A stretch of 58,520 nucleotides of DNA. It comes from an uncultured Saprospiraceae bacterium. GTDB lineage: Bacteria; Bacteroidota; Bacteroidia; Chitinophagales; Saprospiraceae. The notes beneath the pieces were generated by a model. The model saw only the letters and a list, made by a program, of their open reading frames with translations. It searched no databases and was not told the origin of the DNA. Location: assembly GCA_937926205.1 (NCBI GenBank), contig CALEYL010000014.1, forward strand, positions 1 to 58,520, read 5' to 3'. The position numbers and the translations under genes were made by a program. Each line of letters starts with the position of its first letter. The stretch's first letter is position 1. Shown piece by piece: positions 51,185-58,520 of the stretch.

Positions 51185-52231
51185 ATGCAACGCTCTACTG
51201 CCATTGTGCTGACCCATGGCATGCTCGATGGACTAAACGCCAAAACTTGCCATGGCCTGCTGCGCGGCACCGAACGCTTCGACATTCGCGCGGTCATCGA
51301 TTACCGCTTTGCCGGACAAGATGCCGGTGTCATTCTGGATGGCCAGCCCCGAAACATTCCCATTCATGCTTCGGTAGCGGGGTATCTGGCAAGTGTCACA
51401 GAGCGCCCCCAGTGGTGTATTGTAGGCGTGGCCCTTCACGGCGGCATCCTGCCCGACGACTTCAGAGGGGAGCTGCGCCACGCTGTTGAAAATGGCATTT
51501 CCATTGTGTGCGGTTTACATACTTTTCTGAGCGAAGACGCTGAATTCAGCGCGCTGGCAGCAAAATACGGCGTAGAGCTGATCGACGTTCGCAAACCCCG
51601 GCCCCGCAGCGAACTCAAATTCTGGTCCGGCGAAATCTACCAGGTCAAAGCCCCGCGCATTGCCGTACTGGGGACCGACTGCGCCATTGGCAAGCGTACG
51701 ACCTGCCGCATGCTGATGAAAATGTGCCGGGCCAACAACATCCTTGCAGAAATGATTTATACGGGCCAAACCGGCTGGATGCAGGGTTCCCGCTACGGCT
51801 TCGTATTTGATACCACCGTCAATGATTTCATCAGTGGCGAAATCGAGCGCGCCATCGTAGATTGCGATCGCGAAGTGCAACCCGACTTAATCCTCGTTGA
51901 GGGGCAATCGTCTCTGCGCAATCCCACCGGCCCTTGCGGCAGTGAATTTCTGATGTCCGGAAACATAAAGGGGGTTGTGTTGCAGCATGCCCCGGCCCGG
52001 GTTTGCTACGACGATACCGACATTCCCATTCCTTCCTTAGCCAGTGAGATTGACCTCATTGCGCTCTACGGCGCCAAAGTGCTGGCCATCACCGTCAACG
52101 AAGAAAATCTGAGCGACGAAGCGGCAGACGCTTATTGCCATCGGATGCAACAGGAACTTGGCATTCCGGTAGTCAGGCCATTGAAGGGAGGGGTTGAGGC
52201 ATTGCTGCCGGTGTTGAGGGCGTATTTGTAA
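51185..52231 (+). CDS. DUF1611 P-loop protein
   Basis: 348 residues of the DUF1611 family. An N-terminal Rossmann-like domain (about 1-140) is followed by a P-loop domain with Walker A GTDCAIGKRTT (about 162-172), then GQTGWMQGSRYG and LVEGQSSLRNP. In some bacteria DUF1611 proteins (DgcN) act with a dipeptide-epimerase-like partner in D-amino acid metabolism; no such partner is adjacent here, so the substrate is open. It follows lpxH by 68 bases on the same strand and could be co-transcribed. Confidence 0.82.
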   Translation: MQRSTAIVLTHGMLDGLNAKTCHGLLRGTERFDIRAVIDYRFAGQDAGVILDGQPRNIPIHASVAGYLASVTERPQWCIVGVALHGGILPDDFRGELRHAVENGISIVCGLHTFLSEDAEFSALAAKYGVELIDVRKPRPRSELKFWSGEIYQVKAPRIAVLGTDCAIGKRTTCRMLMKMCRANNILAEMIYTGQTGWMQGSRYGFVFDTTVNDFISGEIERAIVDCDREVQPDLILVEGQSSLRNPTGPCGSEFLMSGNIKGVVLQHAPARVCYDDTDIPIPSLASEIDLIALYGAKVLAITVNEENLSDEAADAYCHRMQQELGIPVVRPLKGGVEALLPVLRAYL

Positions 52232-52296
52232 AGTTTGCTTCCTCCGAAATTTTACGACATTCATCCCTCGAAATTGATCATTTGGTCAATTTCAAT

Positions 52297-52328
52297 TTGT
52301 ATTGCTCCTGCCTTTGCCGATAATTTTG
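52297..52328 (+). promoter_or_regulatory. Promoter of the T9SS cargo gene at 52364
   Basis: TTG (52297-52299), 21-base spacer, TAATTTTG (52321-52328): an exact match to the Bacteroidota promoter, ending 35 bases before the ATG. Confidence 0.68.
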
Positions 52329-52363
52329 GGCGTCTTTTTTAACAATAAAATCACCCGAAATTA

Positions 52364-53722
52364 ATGAGAAGGAATGCAATTATTTTGTTGCTGGCCCTGA
52401 TGGCCGGCATATTGCCCGTTTTTACCCATGCGCAAAGGGTTCTTGCCCCAAGTATACAACAGCAAGGAATTGCCCTGCCCGAAAAAACAGCACAACTATT
52501 CAACAAAGCTGGCTTCGATTTACAGAATCATCCAAAGAACCAGCTTGAGCAACCCCGATTCAACGAACTGCAACTGGATTCGACCAAAACTTTTGTTGGA
52601 TACGACTGGAGCCAGCCTGGCGACAGCACCCCATTTTCCCGAACGGTTTATCAGTATCCATCTTCCAATGAAGAAATTCAAATTGTTTATCAATGGGAAA
52701 ATGAAGTATGGCTGCCGCTCAATCGATCCACTATTGTTCGGGATGCGCAACAACGCATTACCCTGGTTTCGTCGGAAGCTTATGCCCCAGACACCCACAG
52801 CTATGTCCCTGATTCGCGAATCGAAAGTTTTCCACATGGCGCCTCTATGGTGTTGCTGGATTCATTTGCGGTATACCAATGGAATCCGGATGTGATGGAT
52901 TGGGTCGTACAAATTGCTACAATAAACAGCTTCAATGAAGAAAACAAGCTTCTGGAAAGCTATTCTGTCCTGAATTTTCTGGGCGAGCCTGTCATATTCG
53001 TCGATACTTTCTTATACGACGCAAATGGCGACAATTACCTGATTGAAAGTTCAGGCATCTTTGAGGGTTTCGAAGTTGCCACAGGCAAAACTGAAAATAC
53101 TTTCCTGAACCATTTGCTCATCGCTGAAATAGATTACATTTCTGATGGCGTTAATTTCTTTCCCCAAACCCGAACGACCTTTTTGTATGCCCCTTTTGGC
53201 CAATTAGCACGTCACAGCAGCTTTGATTGGGATGTTGCCATTGAAAACTGGGTATTGGATGAAACAATTGACTACAACTATGATGATGCCCAGCGCCTCT
53301 CGGAAGAATTCAAAACCTTTTACGAAGCAGGAACACCAGGTAATGCGGAACGGATTTCTTATGAATATGCAGAAGGATCAAATCTGGCATTGGAAACAAT
53401 CCTTTTATTTGATCCGCTCAGTGAAACCTGGTCGCTGGATCGCAAAACGCATTACTACTATAACTTACCCACTTCCATTCCAAATGAGCCACAACTGTCC
53501 CTGCCCCTGCCATTGGCGCCTAACCCAACTTCAGGGCTGGTCCGCATCGGCCTTGATGAAGTGGTCGGCATTCAACTATTCGATCAGGTAGGGAAACTGG
53601 TGACTACTCAAACCATACAGCCCGGCCAAATGCTGGATATCAGTATGTTGCCTGCCGGAATTTATATGATAACCGCCCGGAGTGAACACGATTTTTTCAA
53701 CGGCAGAATTGTAAAACAGTAA
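52364..53722 (+). CDS. Secreted protein with T9SS type A sorting domain
   Basis: 452 residues with a signal peptide (AIILLLALMAGILPVFTHAQ). The middle part (about 70-370) consists of repeated strands of the form W..E..LP or Y.YD...., for example YQWENEVWLPLNR, FLYDANGDNYLIE and YNYDDAQRLSEE, resembling YD-type or DUF3836-like repeats. The C-terminus is a sorting domain (LAPNPTSGLVRIGLDEVVGI ... LPAGIYMITARSEH ... GRIVKQ). It is exported to the surface or medium; no catalytic motif is seen. It has a clear promoter and terminator, so it is a single-gene unit. Confidence 0.82.
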   Translation: MRRNAIILLLALMAGILPVFTHAQRVLAPSIQQQGIALPEKTAQLFNKAGFDLQNHPKNQLEQPRFNELQLDSTKTFVGYDWSQPGDSTPFSRTVYQYPSSNEEIQIVYQWENEVWLPLNRSTIVRDAQQRITLVSSEAYAPDTHSYVPDSRIESFPHGASMVLLDSFAVYQWNPDVMDWVVQIATINSFNEENKLLESYSVLNFLGEPVIFVDTFLYDANGDNYLIESSGIFEGFEVATGKTENTFLNHLLIAEIDYISDGVNFFPQTRTTFLYAPFGQLARHSSFDWDVAIENWVLDETIDYNYDDAQRLSEEFKTFYEAGTPGNAERISYEYAEGSNLALETILLFDPLSETWSLDRKTHYYYNLPTSIPNEPQLSLPLPLAPNPTSGLVRIGLDEVVGIQLFDQVGKLVTTQTIQPGQMLDISMLPAGIYMITARSEHDFFNGRIVKQ

Positions 53723-53738
53723 TCGCATAAAATATGGG

Positions 53739-53780
53739 ACATCCGGAGCAGTACTATGAATTGCTCCGGATGTTTTTTTT
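53739..53780 (+). terminator. Intrinsic terminator of the T9SS cargo gene
   Basis: ACATCCGGAGCA (53739-53750) pairs perfectly with 53762-53773 across an 11-base loop, and a run of eight Ts follows. It begins 17 bases after the stop codon. Confidence 0.93.
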
Positions 53781-53933
53781 TGAGATAACATCCAGGCGTT
53801 TATGGCAATCCCATAAAACAGGGAATTGACATTCCGATGCCCAGCCCGGAACTATGCCCTGCAGTGTGCTGTTTCCTGAATACTGCCTCACAATAATTGC
53901 AAAAGCGTCTATATTCAAGAATTGCTTTTAGCC

Positions 53934-53941
53934 TATCTTTG
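53934..53941 (+). promoter_or_regulatory. -7 box upstream of cysS
   Basis: TATCTTTG matches TAnnTTTG, 45 bases before the cysS ATG. No TTG is found at the standard distance. The box supports the ATG at 53987 over the TTG at 53897. Confidence 0.4.
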
Positions 53942-53986
53942 GGGGGCTGGTTTCTTTTTTGGCTTTATCATCATTTCCCGCGTAAC

Positions 53987-55438
53987 ATGAAAATTTTCAA
54001 TTCTTTAAGCAGAACAAAAGAAGATTTTGAACCCCTAAATCCTCCCCGGGTAACCATGTATTCTTGTGGCATCACTCCCCAGAACCATCCTCATTTGGGG
54101 CATGCAGTTGCGGCCATTCGGTTTTCGATGATCAGAAGGTATCTGACCTATTTGGGGTATGAGGTCTGCTTTGTGGAGAATGTGACAGATGTGGATGATA
54201 AAATCATAAACAGGGCCGCGGAATTGCATTTAAAGCCGCACGAAGTGGCCGATAAATATTTGAAAGAATACAAAACGGCCCTTTCTGATCTGGGCCTGCC
54301 CATCCCCAACCACTCCCCAAGGGTTACAGAGTACATTGACGAGATCATTAGGTACATCGAAGCGTTGATAAAAAAAGACTTCGCTTACGCCACACCTGAC
54401 GGGGATGTTTATTTTGATTTGGAAAAAAAGGAGGATTACGGCAAACTGTCGAGGCGTAAAACGGACGAATTACTTTCAGGCACCCGCATCACAACAGAAG
54501 GAAATAAGAGAAACGCACTCGATTTTGCACTTTGGAAACAGGATGACACACCGGGTGCTTCGTGGGATTCTCCCTGGGGTAAAGGACGGCCCGGATGGCA
54601 TATTGAATGCTCGGCGATGAGCAACTCGCTACTTGGAGCGACCATTGATATTCATTGCGGTGGATTAGACCTGATTTTTCCCCACCACGAAAATGAAATT
54701 GCCCAGTGCGAAGCACACAACGGCGTGGAATTTACCAAATATTGGGTACACTGTGGCTTGCTTGAAGTCAATGGCAGTAAAATGTCCAAGTCGTCCGGAA
54801 ATTTTTTCACGATTAATGATGCACTTGAAAGATATGGCAAAGAACTGATCACTTTTGTGATCCACCGGCACCATTACCGTTCTCCTATTGATTTTAATGA
54901 CAAGCTGTTTAAAGACAACATCAATTCATTGTGCGAATTTTATTGGAGTTTTGATGAAGCCCTTCTGTTGCAGGAAAACATTGAGGTTAATCTGGAAAAC
55001 AAGTTGGTTCAGACAATGAGCCAGGAGTTTGAAGCGGCCATGGAAGATGATTTTAACACCCCCGTCGCTTTGGTTGTCCTGTCCAAATACCTTAAAGAGG
55101 CAGAAAAGAAAGGGAAAGAAGGCGATCAGGAAACAAAGTTGGCCATTCACAAAAATATTATCCGATACGGGAGAGTTTTAGGGCTGTTTTCTACAGCTTA
55201 TAATTTGAGGAAAATCTTAGAAGAACTGCTGAAGTTTCAGCAATTCAGCCTTGGTGTAAAAGAAATGCTAACTGTTACTGCCGTTGAAAATATTTTGGGC
55301 GAAAGAGAAAAAGCAAGAGCGGAAAAAATGTATCAAAAATCTGACGAATTAAGAGACTTGTTGAGCGCCCACGGCATCAAAGTAATGGATGCTGCTCAGG
55401 AGAGCAACAAGTGGCAGTTTTTGATCGTCAATGCCTGA
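53987..55438 (+). CDS. cysS: Cysteinyl-tRNA synthetase, divergent type
   Basis: Class I synthetase charging tRNA-Cys. 483 residues. HIGH motif as HLGH (36-39), KMSKS in GSKMSKSSGNFF (about 265), and the zinc ligands Cys27, the Cys in GWHIECSAMS, and HCGGLDLIFPHHENEIAQC. The N-terminal signature is odd: YSCGITPQNHPHLGHA instead of the usual CGPTVYD-HIGHAR, followed by NVTDVDDKII. CGIT and NVTDVDD also occur in the related MshC ligases and in some deep-branching CysS. The rest, including the C-terminal helical domain, fits CysS. The gene looks richer in A/T than its neighbours. The ATG at 53987 is used. It may be a transferred or second copy. Confidence 0.87.
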   Translation: MKIFNSLSRTKEDFEPLNPPRVTMYSCGITPQNHPHLGHAVAAIRFSMIRRYLTYLGYEVCFVENVTDVDDKIINRAAELHLKPHEVADKYLKEYKTALSDLGLPIPNHSPRVTEYIDEIIRYIEALIKKDFAYATPDGDVYFDLEKKEDYGKLSRRKTDELLSGTRITTEGNKRNALDFALWKQDDTPGASWDSPWGKGRPGWHIECSAMSNSLLGATIDIHCGGLDLIFPHHENEIAQCEAHNGVEFTKYWVHCGLLEVNGSKMSKSSGNFFTINDALERYGKELITFVIHRHHYRSPIDFNDKLFKDNINSLCEFYWSFDEALLLQENIEVNLENKLVQTMSQEFEAAMEDDFNTPVALVVLSKYLKEAEKKGKEGDQETKLAIHKNIIRYGRVLGLFSTAYNLRKILEELLKFQQFSLGVKEMLTVTAVENILGEREKARAEKMYQKSDELRDLLSAHGIKVMDAAQESNKWQFLIVNA

Positions 55439-55648
55439 TAGCTTTGATGCTGAAATTTTATAGAAAAATAAAGCCTTAAGGGCATTCCTTTCCAAAGTAG
55501 CGGGCTAAGATATGCCAACAACGTACGTAGAAAACCTGTTATGCGTGCGCCAACAAGGCTGGTCAGGCCAACCAATTCCTGGTTCTCAAAATTCAGGTTT
55601 TCATTTTTGAACTTTTTTATTTTAAAGAAATAATTTGCCGCCCTTTCA

Positions 55649-58249
55649 TCAAAAATCCATCCTCAATCTTAAATTTAATCTTCTGGAGGTCAGATAATTA
55701 GGGATAGCATACTGCTGATTAAACACCGTTTTGATCCACGTATTGCCTGCCTGGTTTTGCACCTGCATGAGGTTGAAAACTTCGAGGCTCAGCCAGGCAT
55801 TCCGGGTAAATCGCAGCGGGTGGTGGGGCTTGACGCCGCGGCGCGATTCGTCCCAAAGGGCTAAGGAAAAACCAATGTCTACACGGTGATAAGGTGAAAA
55901 GCGATAGGTATTGCGGTAAATGCGGTTGCCGCCCTGCAAGCCGAAAGGCAGGCCTGACCCCACCGTGAAATTGAGGTGCATTTTGAAGTTTTTGTTTTTG
56001 CGCAGGTAGTCCTGGAAAAACATGGATAAAGTCATCGTTTGGTCAGTGGGCCGGGGAACGTCCTTCACAGGGGTGGCTTCCGTTTGGCCTATTTCGCGGC
56101 GCAGGTGCTGGATGCCGTCTATTTTTTCGCGTGCCCGCAAAAATGAAAGGTTAATCCAGGATTCGGCATCGGGTACAAATTCGCCATTGAGGCGGATGTC
56201 GAGGCCCGTCACATAGCCCGTTGCATCGTTCTGTCCGGAGTAGCGGATGCGCACATTTTCGATGTCGTATGATACCAGATCCCAAAGTTGTTTGTAATAA
56301 GCCTCGGTAATGAGGCGGAACTTCTTGGGGTTTTGCTTCCCAATGTAAAAGTCGTATGTGAGTCCGCCGACGACATGCGCCGACTTCTGAGACAACAAAT
56401 CAGTGTTTACATGGCCGTCGGGACCCCGCATTTCGCGATAGAAGGGTGTTTGATAGTATAAACCTGCTGCCAGACGGTAAGAAATGTCTTTTTCGGTTTT
56501 CAAAGGTTTGTAGAGCAACTGCACGCGCGGGGAGAAGATGAACTCTTTGTTCAGGTCCCAATAAGCTGCACGGATGCCGGCAGAGAGGCGCCATTCCGCC
56601 ACGTCGTCTTTCCGCCAGGTGTAGGTATCCTGAACATAGCTCGTCAGACGGTTGGATGACAGGGTATTGCGCGTTTTCAGGACATTGTAAAGCTGTACCG
56701 AATTGGTATCGTAAGGCAGGGAGTAGCCGGCTGAATCAAGGCGTTCCCATTCGTTGATCTGGTCGTTGATGTTTTCGGATTGAAATTTGGCGCTCCATTG
56801 CAGGAAATGGCTGCTGGTGACAGACACGTCGTCGTGGTATTGCTGCAATTCGAGGCCACCTTTGTGCTCAAAGTTGACAATGTTGATGTCTAAGGCATTA
56901 CGTACGTATTGATGCTGGGTGCCGGTGCCCAATTCGGCCAGTACTTCTCCAAAATTGTCGCTGCCGATGTTCGATTCGATTTGGCGAAGGCTGTAGCGCC
57001 CGATGATGTCGATCCGTTCGTTTTCATCGCTGCGGAAAGCGGAGGCTAAAAATTTGAGGAAAAACGGATTGTGGTTGCGATCCGGCAGGTACGTCAGCGA
57101 CAACCCGCCCATGCTGGTCGTGAAATCGTCTACTTCCTGGCCTTCAAAAACGCTGAACAGTTGCAGCGCAAAGTTGATCAGACCGAGAGCAGTATTGCGT
57201 TCAACAGGGGAGAAGCGGTAAACGCTGCTGTTGTAATTGCCCATCAGGCCCACCTGCCAGTTGCGGCTCAGGTCATAGGTGACATAAGCCTGAATGTCTG
57301 AAAAATTGGGAATGTATTCGCCGGAAACGTCGAGGGTTCCGAGCAGATAGCGCGTGGTTTTGTAGCGCGCACCAACAAGGTAGCGCAGGCGTTTGTAACT
57401 GTCTTTTCCGGTTTTAAAGCTCCCTTCGAGGTGGGCAGAACCGCCCAGAAAGCTCCCCGAAACCGAAGCCCGCAGGCTGTCGGGGCGTTTGTATTTGATG
57501 TCGAGTACGGAAGAGAGTTTGTCTCCGTAGCGCGCTTCAAAGCCGCCCGAAGAAAATGAGAGGTCGCGGATGAGGTCAACATTCGCGAAGGTGAGGCCTT
57601 CCTGCTGTCCGGCGCGGATCAACTGGGGGCGGTAGATTTCAAAGTCGTTGACATAGACCAGGTTTTCATCATAGTTGCCACCGCGTACATTGTATTGTGA
57701 GCTCAATTCCCCACCCGAGCCGCTGCTGGTTCCGAGTGCGAGATGGGGCAGCATACTTTCTAAATTGCCAGTAGTGGTGGGCAGCAGCCTGAGTTGGCTC
57801 ACATCTTCCCTGACCATCCCGCCTTCTTCGATTTTGCTCCCGCGCACCTCAACTTCGATGTCGGAATCGGAGGGCGCCAGGGGTACGTCAATCTGGCGCG
57901 AACTGCGCACAGGCATGGCCGACAGCGTCGTGCTGATTTCTTTGTAACCAATACGCGAAAACACCAGTTCAATCTCCTGATTTGCAGGTACTTCGATTCG
58001 ATAGCGTCCGTTCGCTGCCGTTTCCGTGACGGTATTGGTGCCTTTGATGTAGACGGTGACCAATTCCACGGGGGCATCAGTAACGGCGTCTTTGACGATG
58101 CCTGAAATGACGGCTTTTTCGTTTTGTCCGAATGTCGGCACGGCAAAAAACAGGCTGGCCAGGACGATGACCAAAGAAAAATTGAGCCACACGAGGCGGA
58201 GCCTCGCGCGAGCAGCGCGAGCGGCAACGAAGTTAGAAATCATGTTCAT
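55649..58249 (-). CDS. TonB-dependent receptor with carboxypeptidase-like regulatory domain
   Basis: 866 residues. A signal peptide with an unusual Arg/Ala-rich n-region (AARAARARLRL) ends near PTFGQ. An N-terminal carboxypeptidase-regulatory-like domain follows (VISGIVKDAVTDAPVELVTV, about 46-130), then a plug (LPTTTGNLESMLPHLALG ... YNVRGGNYDENLVYVNDFEI) and a 22-strand-type barrel ending in LRLRMDF with the C-terminal Phe typical of outer-membrane proteins. It imports an unknown large substrate with TonB energy. No SusD partner is adjacent, so a siderophore, vitamin or peptide substrate is as likely as a glycan. Start ATG at 58249 or 58243. Confidence 0.9.
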   Translation of the reverse strand: MNMISNFVAARAARARLRLVWLNFSLVIVLASLFFAVPTFGQNEKAVISGIVKDAVTDAPVELVTVYIKGTNTVTETAANGRYRIEVPANQEIELVFSRIGYKEISTTLSAMPVRSSRQIDVPLAPSDSDIEVEVRGSKIEEGGMVREDVSQLRLLPTTTGNLESMLPHLALGTSSGSGGELSSQYNVRGGNYDENLVYVNDFEIYRPQLIRAGQQEGLTFANVDLIRDLSFSSGGFEARYGDKLSSVLDIKYKRPDSLRASVSGSFLGGSAHLEGSFKTGKDSYKRLRYLVGARYKTTRYLLGTLDVSGEYIPNFSDIQAYVTYDLSRNWQVGLMGNYNSSVYRFSPVERNTALGLINFALQLFSVFEGQEVDDFTTSMGGLSLTYLPDRNHNPFFLKFLASAFRSDENERIDIIGRYSLRQIESNIGSDNFGEVLAELGTGTQHQYVRNALDINIVNFEHKGGLELQQYHDDVSVTSSHFLQWSAKFQSENINDQINEWERLDSAGYSLPYDTNSVQLYNVLKTRNTLSSNRLTSYVQDTYTWRKDDVAEWRLSAGIRAAYWDLNKEFIFSPRVQLLYKPLKTEKDISYRLAAGLYYQTPFYREMRGPDGHVNTDLLSQKSAHVVGGLTYDFYIGKQNPKKFRLITEAYYKQLWDLVSYDIENVRIRYSGQNDATGYVTGLDIRLNGEFVPDAESWINLSFLRAREKIDGIQHLRREIGQTEATPVKDVPRPTDQTMTLSMFFQDYLRKNKNFKMHLNFTVGSGLPFGLQGGNRIYRNTYRFSPYHRVDIGFSLALWDESRRGVKPHHPLRFTRNAWLSLEVFNLMQVQNQAGNTWIKTVFNQQYAIPNYLTSRRLNLRLRMDF
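58192..58221. repeat. Palindrome pair inside the signal-peptide coding region
   Basis: CGAGGC-GGA-GCCTCG (58192-58206) overlaps CTCGCGC-GAGCA-GCGCGAG (58203-58221). Both lie within the codons for residues R11-L19 of the TonB-dependent receptor, giving the RAARARLRL stretch. The sequence is markedly more GC-rich than the flanks. It looks like a small palindromic element placed in frame in a tolerant part of the signal peptide. Confidence 0.5.
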
Positions 58250-58274
58250 GAACGTTCAGTGTTTCAAAACTTCC

Positions 58275-58305
58275 CGAAGGTAGCGGGTTTTGCAGGTTTG
58301 CCCAA
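58275..58305 (-). promoter_or_regulatory. Probable promoter of the TonB-dependent receptor gene
   Basis: Minus strand: TTG (58305-58303), 20-base spacer, TACCTTCG (58282-58275), one mismatch to TAnnTTTG. It ends 25 bases before the ATG. Confidence 0.45.
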
Positions 58306-58476
58306 CTTTGTGGTGGAGAATTGAAAAAAATGGATGGAGGGCGACAGGCCAATGAGATTAAAGGAGGTACCGTTGGTGGGTATTTCCTTGTTTGCGAACC
58401 CTTTTTGAGTTTGCAAACTGGATCTCCAGGTCGGCGGACGGCGTTGAGCAAAACGGACAAGGTCGGGCAAAAAAAA

Positions 58477-58500
58477 AGCCCCACCTGTGAGGGTGAGGCT
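58477..58500 (-). terminator. Terminator of a gene beyond the right edge
   Basis: Minus strand: AGCCTCACC and GGTGGGGCT arms (58500-58492 and 58485-58477) form a 9-10 bp stem with one mismatch and a short loop, followed by nine Ts. The orientation fits a minus-strand gene ending just outside the window. Confidence 0.75.
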
Positions 58501-58520
58501 ATTGAACTATGATTTTCTTT

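Noticed and set aside
53854..53931. 25-codon frame with three Cys codons upstream of cysS, as a possible second cysteine leader
   Set aside because: The Cys codons are scattered, not tandem, no terminator lies between it and cysS, and the likely -7 box of cysS (53934-53941) is downstream of the frame, so it would not be in the transcript.

Overview
This window is chromosomal DNA of a Bacteroidota bacterium, plausibly from the Saprospiria or a nearby class. The evidence is: several secreted proteins with type IX secretion (T9SS) C-terminal sorting domains; a TonB-dependent receptor with an N-terminal carboxypeptidase-like regulatory domain; a DUF3078 protein; and promoters of the Bacteroidota form TTG-N17..23-TAnnTTTG instead of the E. 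coli -35/-10. No rRNA, tRNA, CRISPR array, insertion sequence or phage gene was found. Where the longest open frame begins at TTG/GTG upstream of a family-typical ATG, the ATG was used.

Layout. 1-405: intergenic repeats. 410-9013: housekeeping and transport genes (tryptophan 2,3-dioxygenase, fluoride channel crcB, WecA-like transferase, acyltransferase, dicarboxylate symporter, membrane protein, DNA polymerase I). 9114-12339: a ParE-type toxin-antitoxin pair, a small membrane protein, two tandem paralogous lipoproteins and a FemAB/GNAT-like protein. 12406-21690, minus strand: a seven-gene assimilatory sulfate reduction operon, cysH-cysD-cysN-cobA-cysJ-cysI-(siroheme synthase/TSUP fusion). 22384-30129: a 2581-residue secreted protein with an array of 387-bp repeats. 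30590-39920: T9SS-tail protein, thrS, response regulator, queG, chrA, secreted proteins and an M14 metallopeptidase. 40256-46718: a TetR-controlled RND efflux system. 47187-49976: ECF sigma factor, small protein, MscS channel and DUF3078 protein. 50337-58249: lpxH, DUF1611 protein, T9SS protein, an unusual cysS and a TonB-dependent receptor.

How the sulfur operon works. CysDN activates sulfate to APS. CysH carries the CC...CxxC cysteines of iron-sulfur APS reductases, and the operon has no APS kinase, so sulfite is probably made directly from APS. CysJI reduces sulfite to sulfide. CobA and the Met8-like half of the fusion supply the siroheme that CysI needs. The TSUP half probably moves sulfite or sulfate.

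The most interesting signal lies just upstream of cysH. A perfect Bacteroidota promoter abuts a 34-codon open frame containing six consecutive Cys codons. This is followed by a 15-bp intrinsic terminator. A segment just after the Cys codons can pair with the terminator's 5' arm (12 bp, one bulge), and the last Cys codon can pair with the same segment. This is the architecture of a ribosome-mediated cysteine attenuator, possibly translated from a leaderless mRNA. I know of polycysteine leaders in actinobacteria but of no described case in Bacteroidota.

Other points: the two-class 387-bp repeat array; a matched pair of TGAACACTGTTCA-type operators around tetR; several families of dispersed intergenic palindromes; and a divergent cysteinyl-tRNA synthetase.
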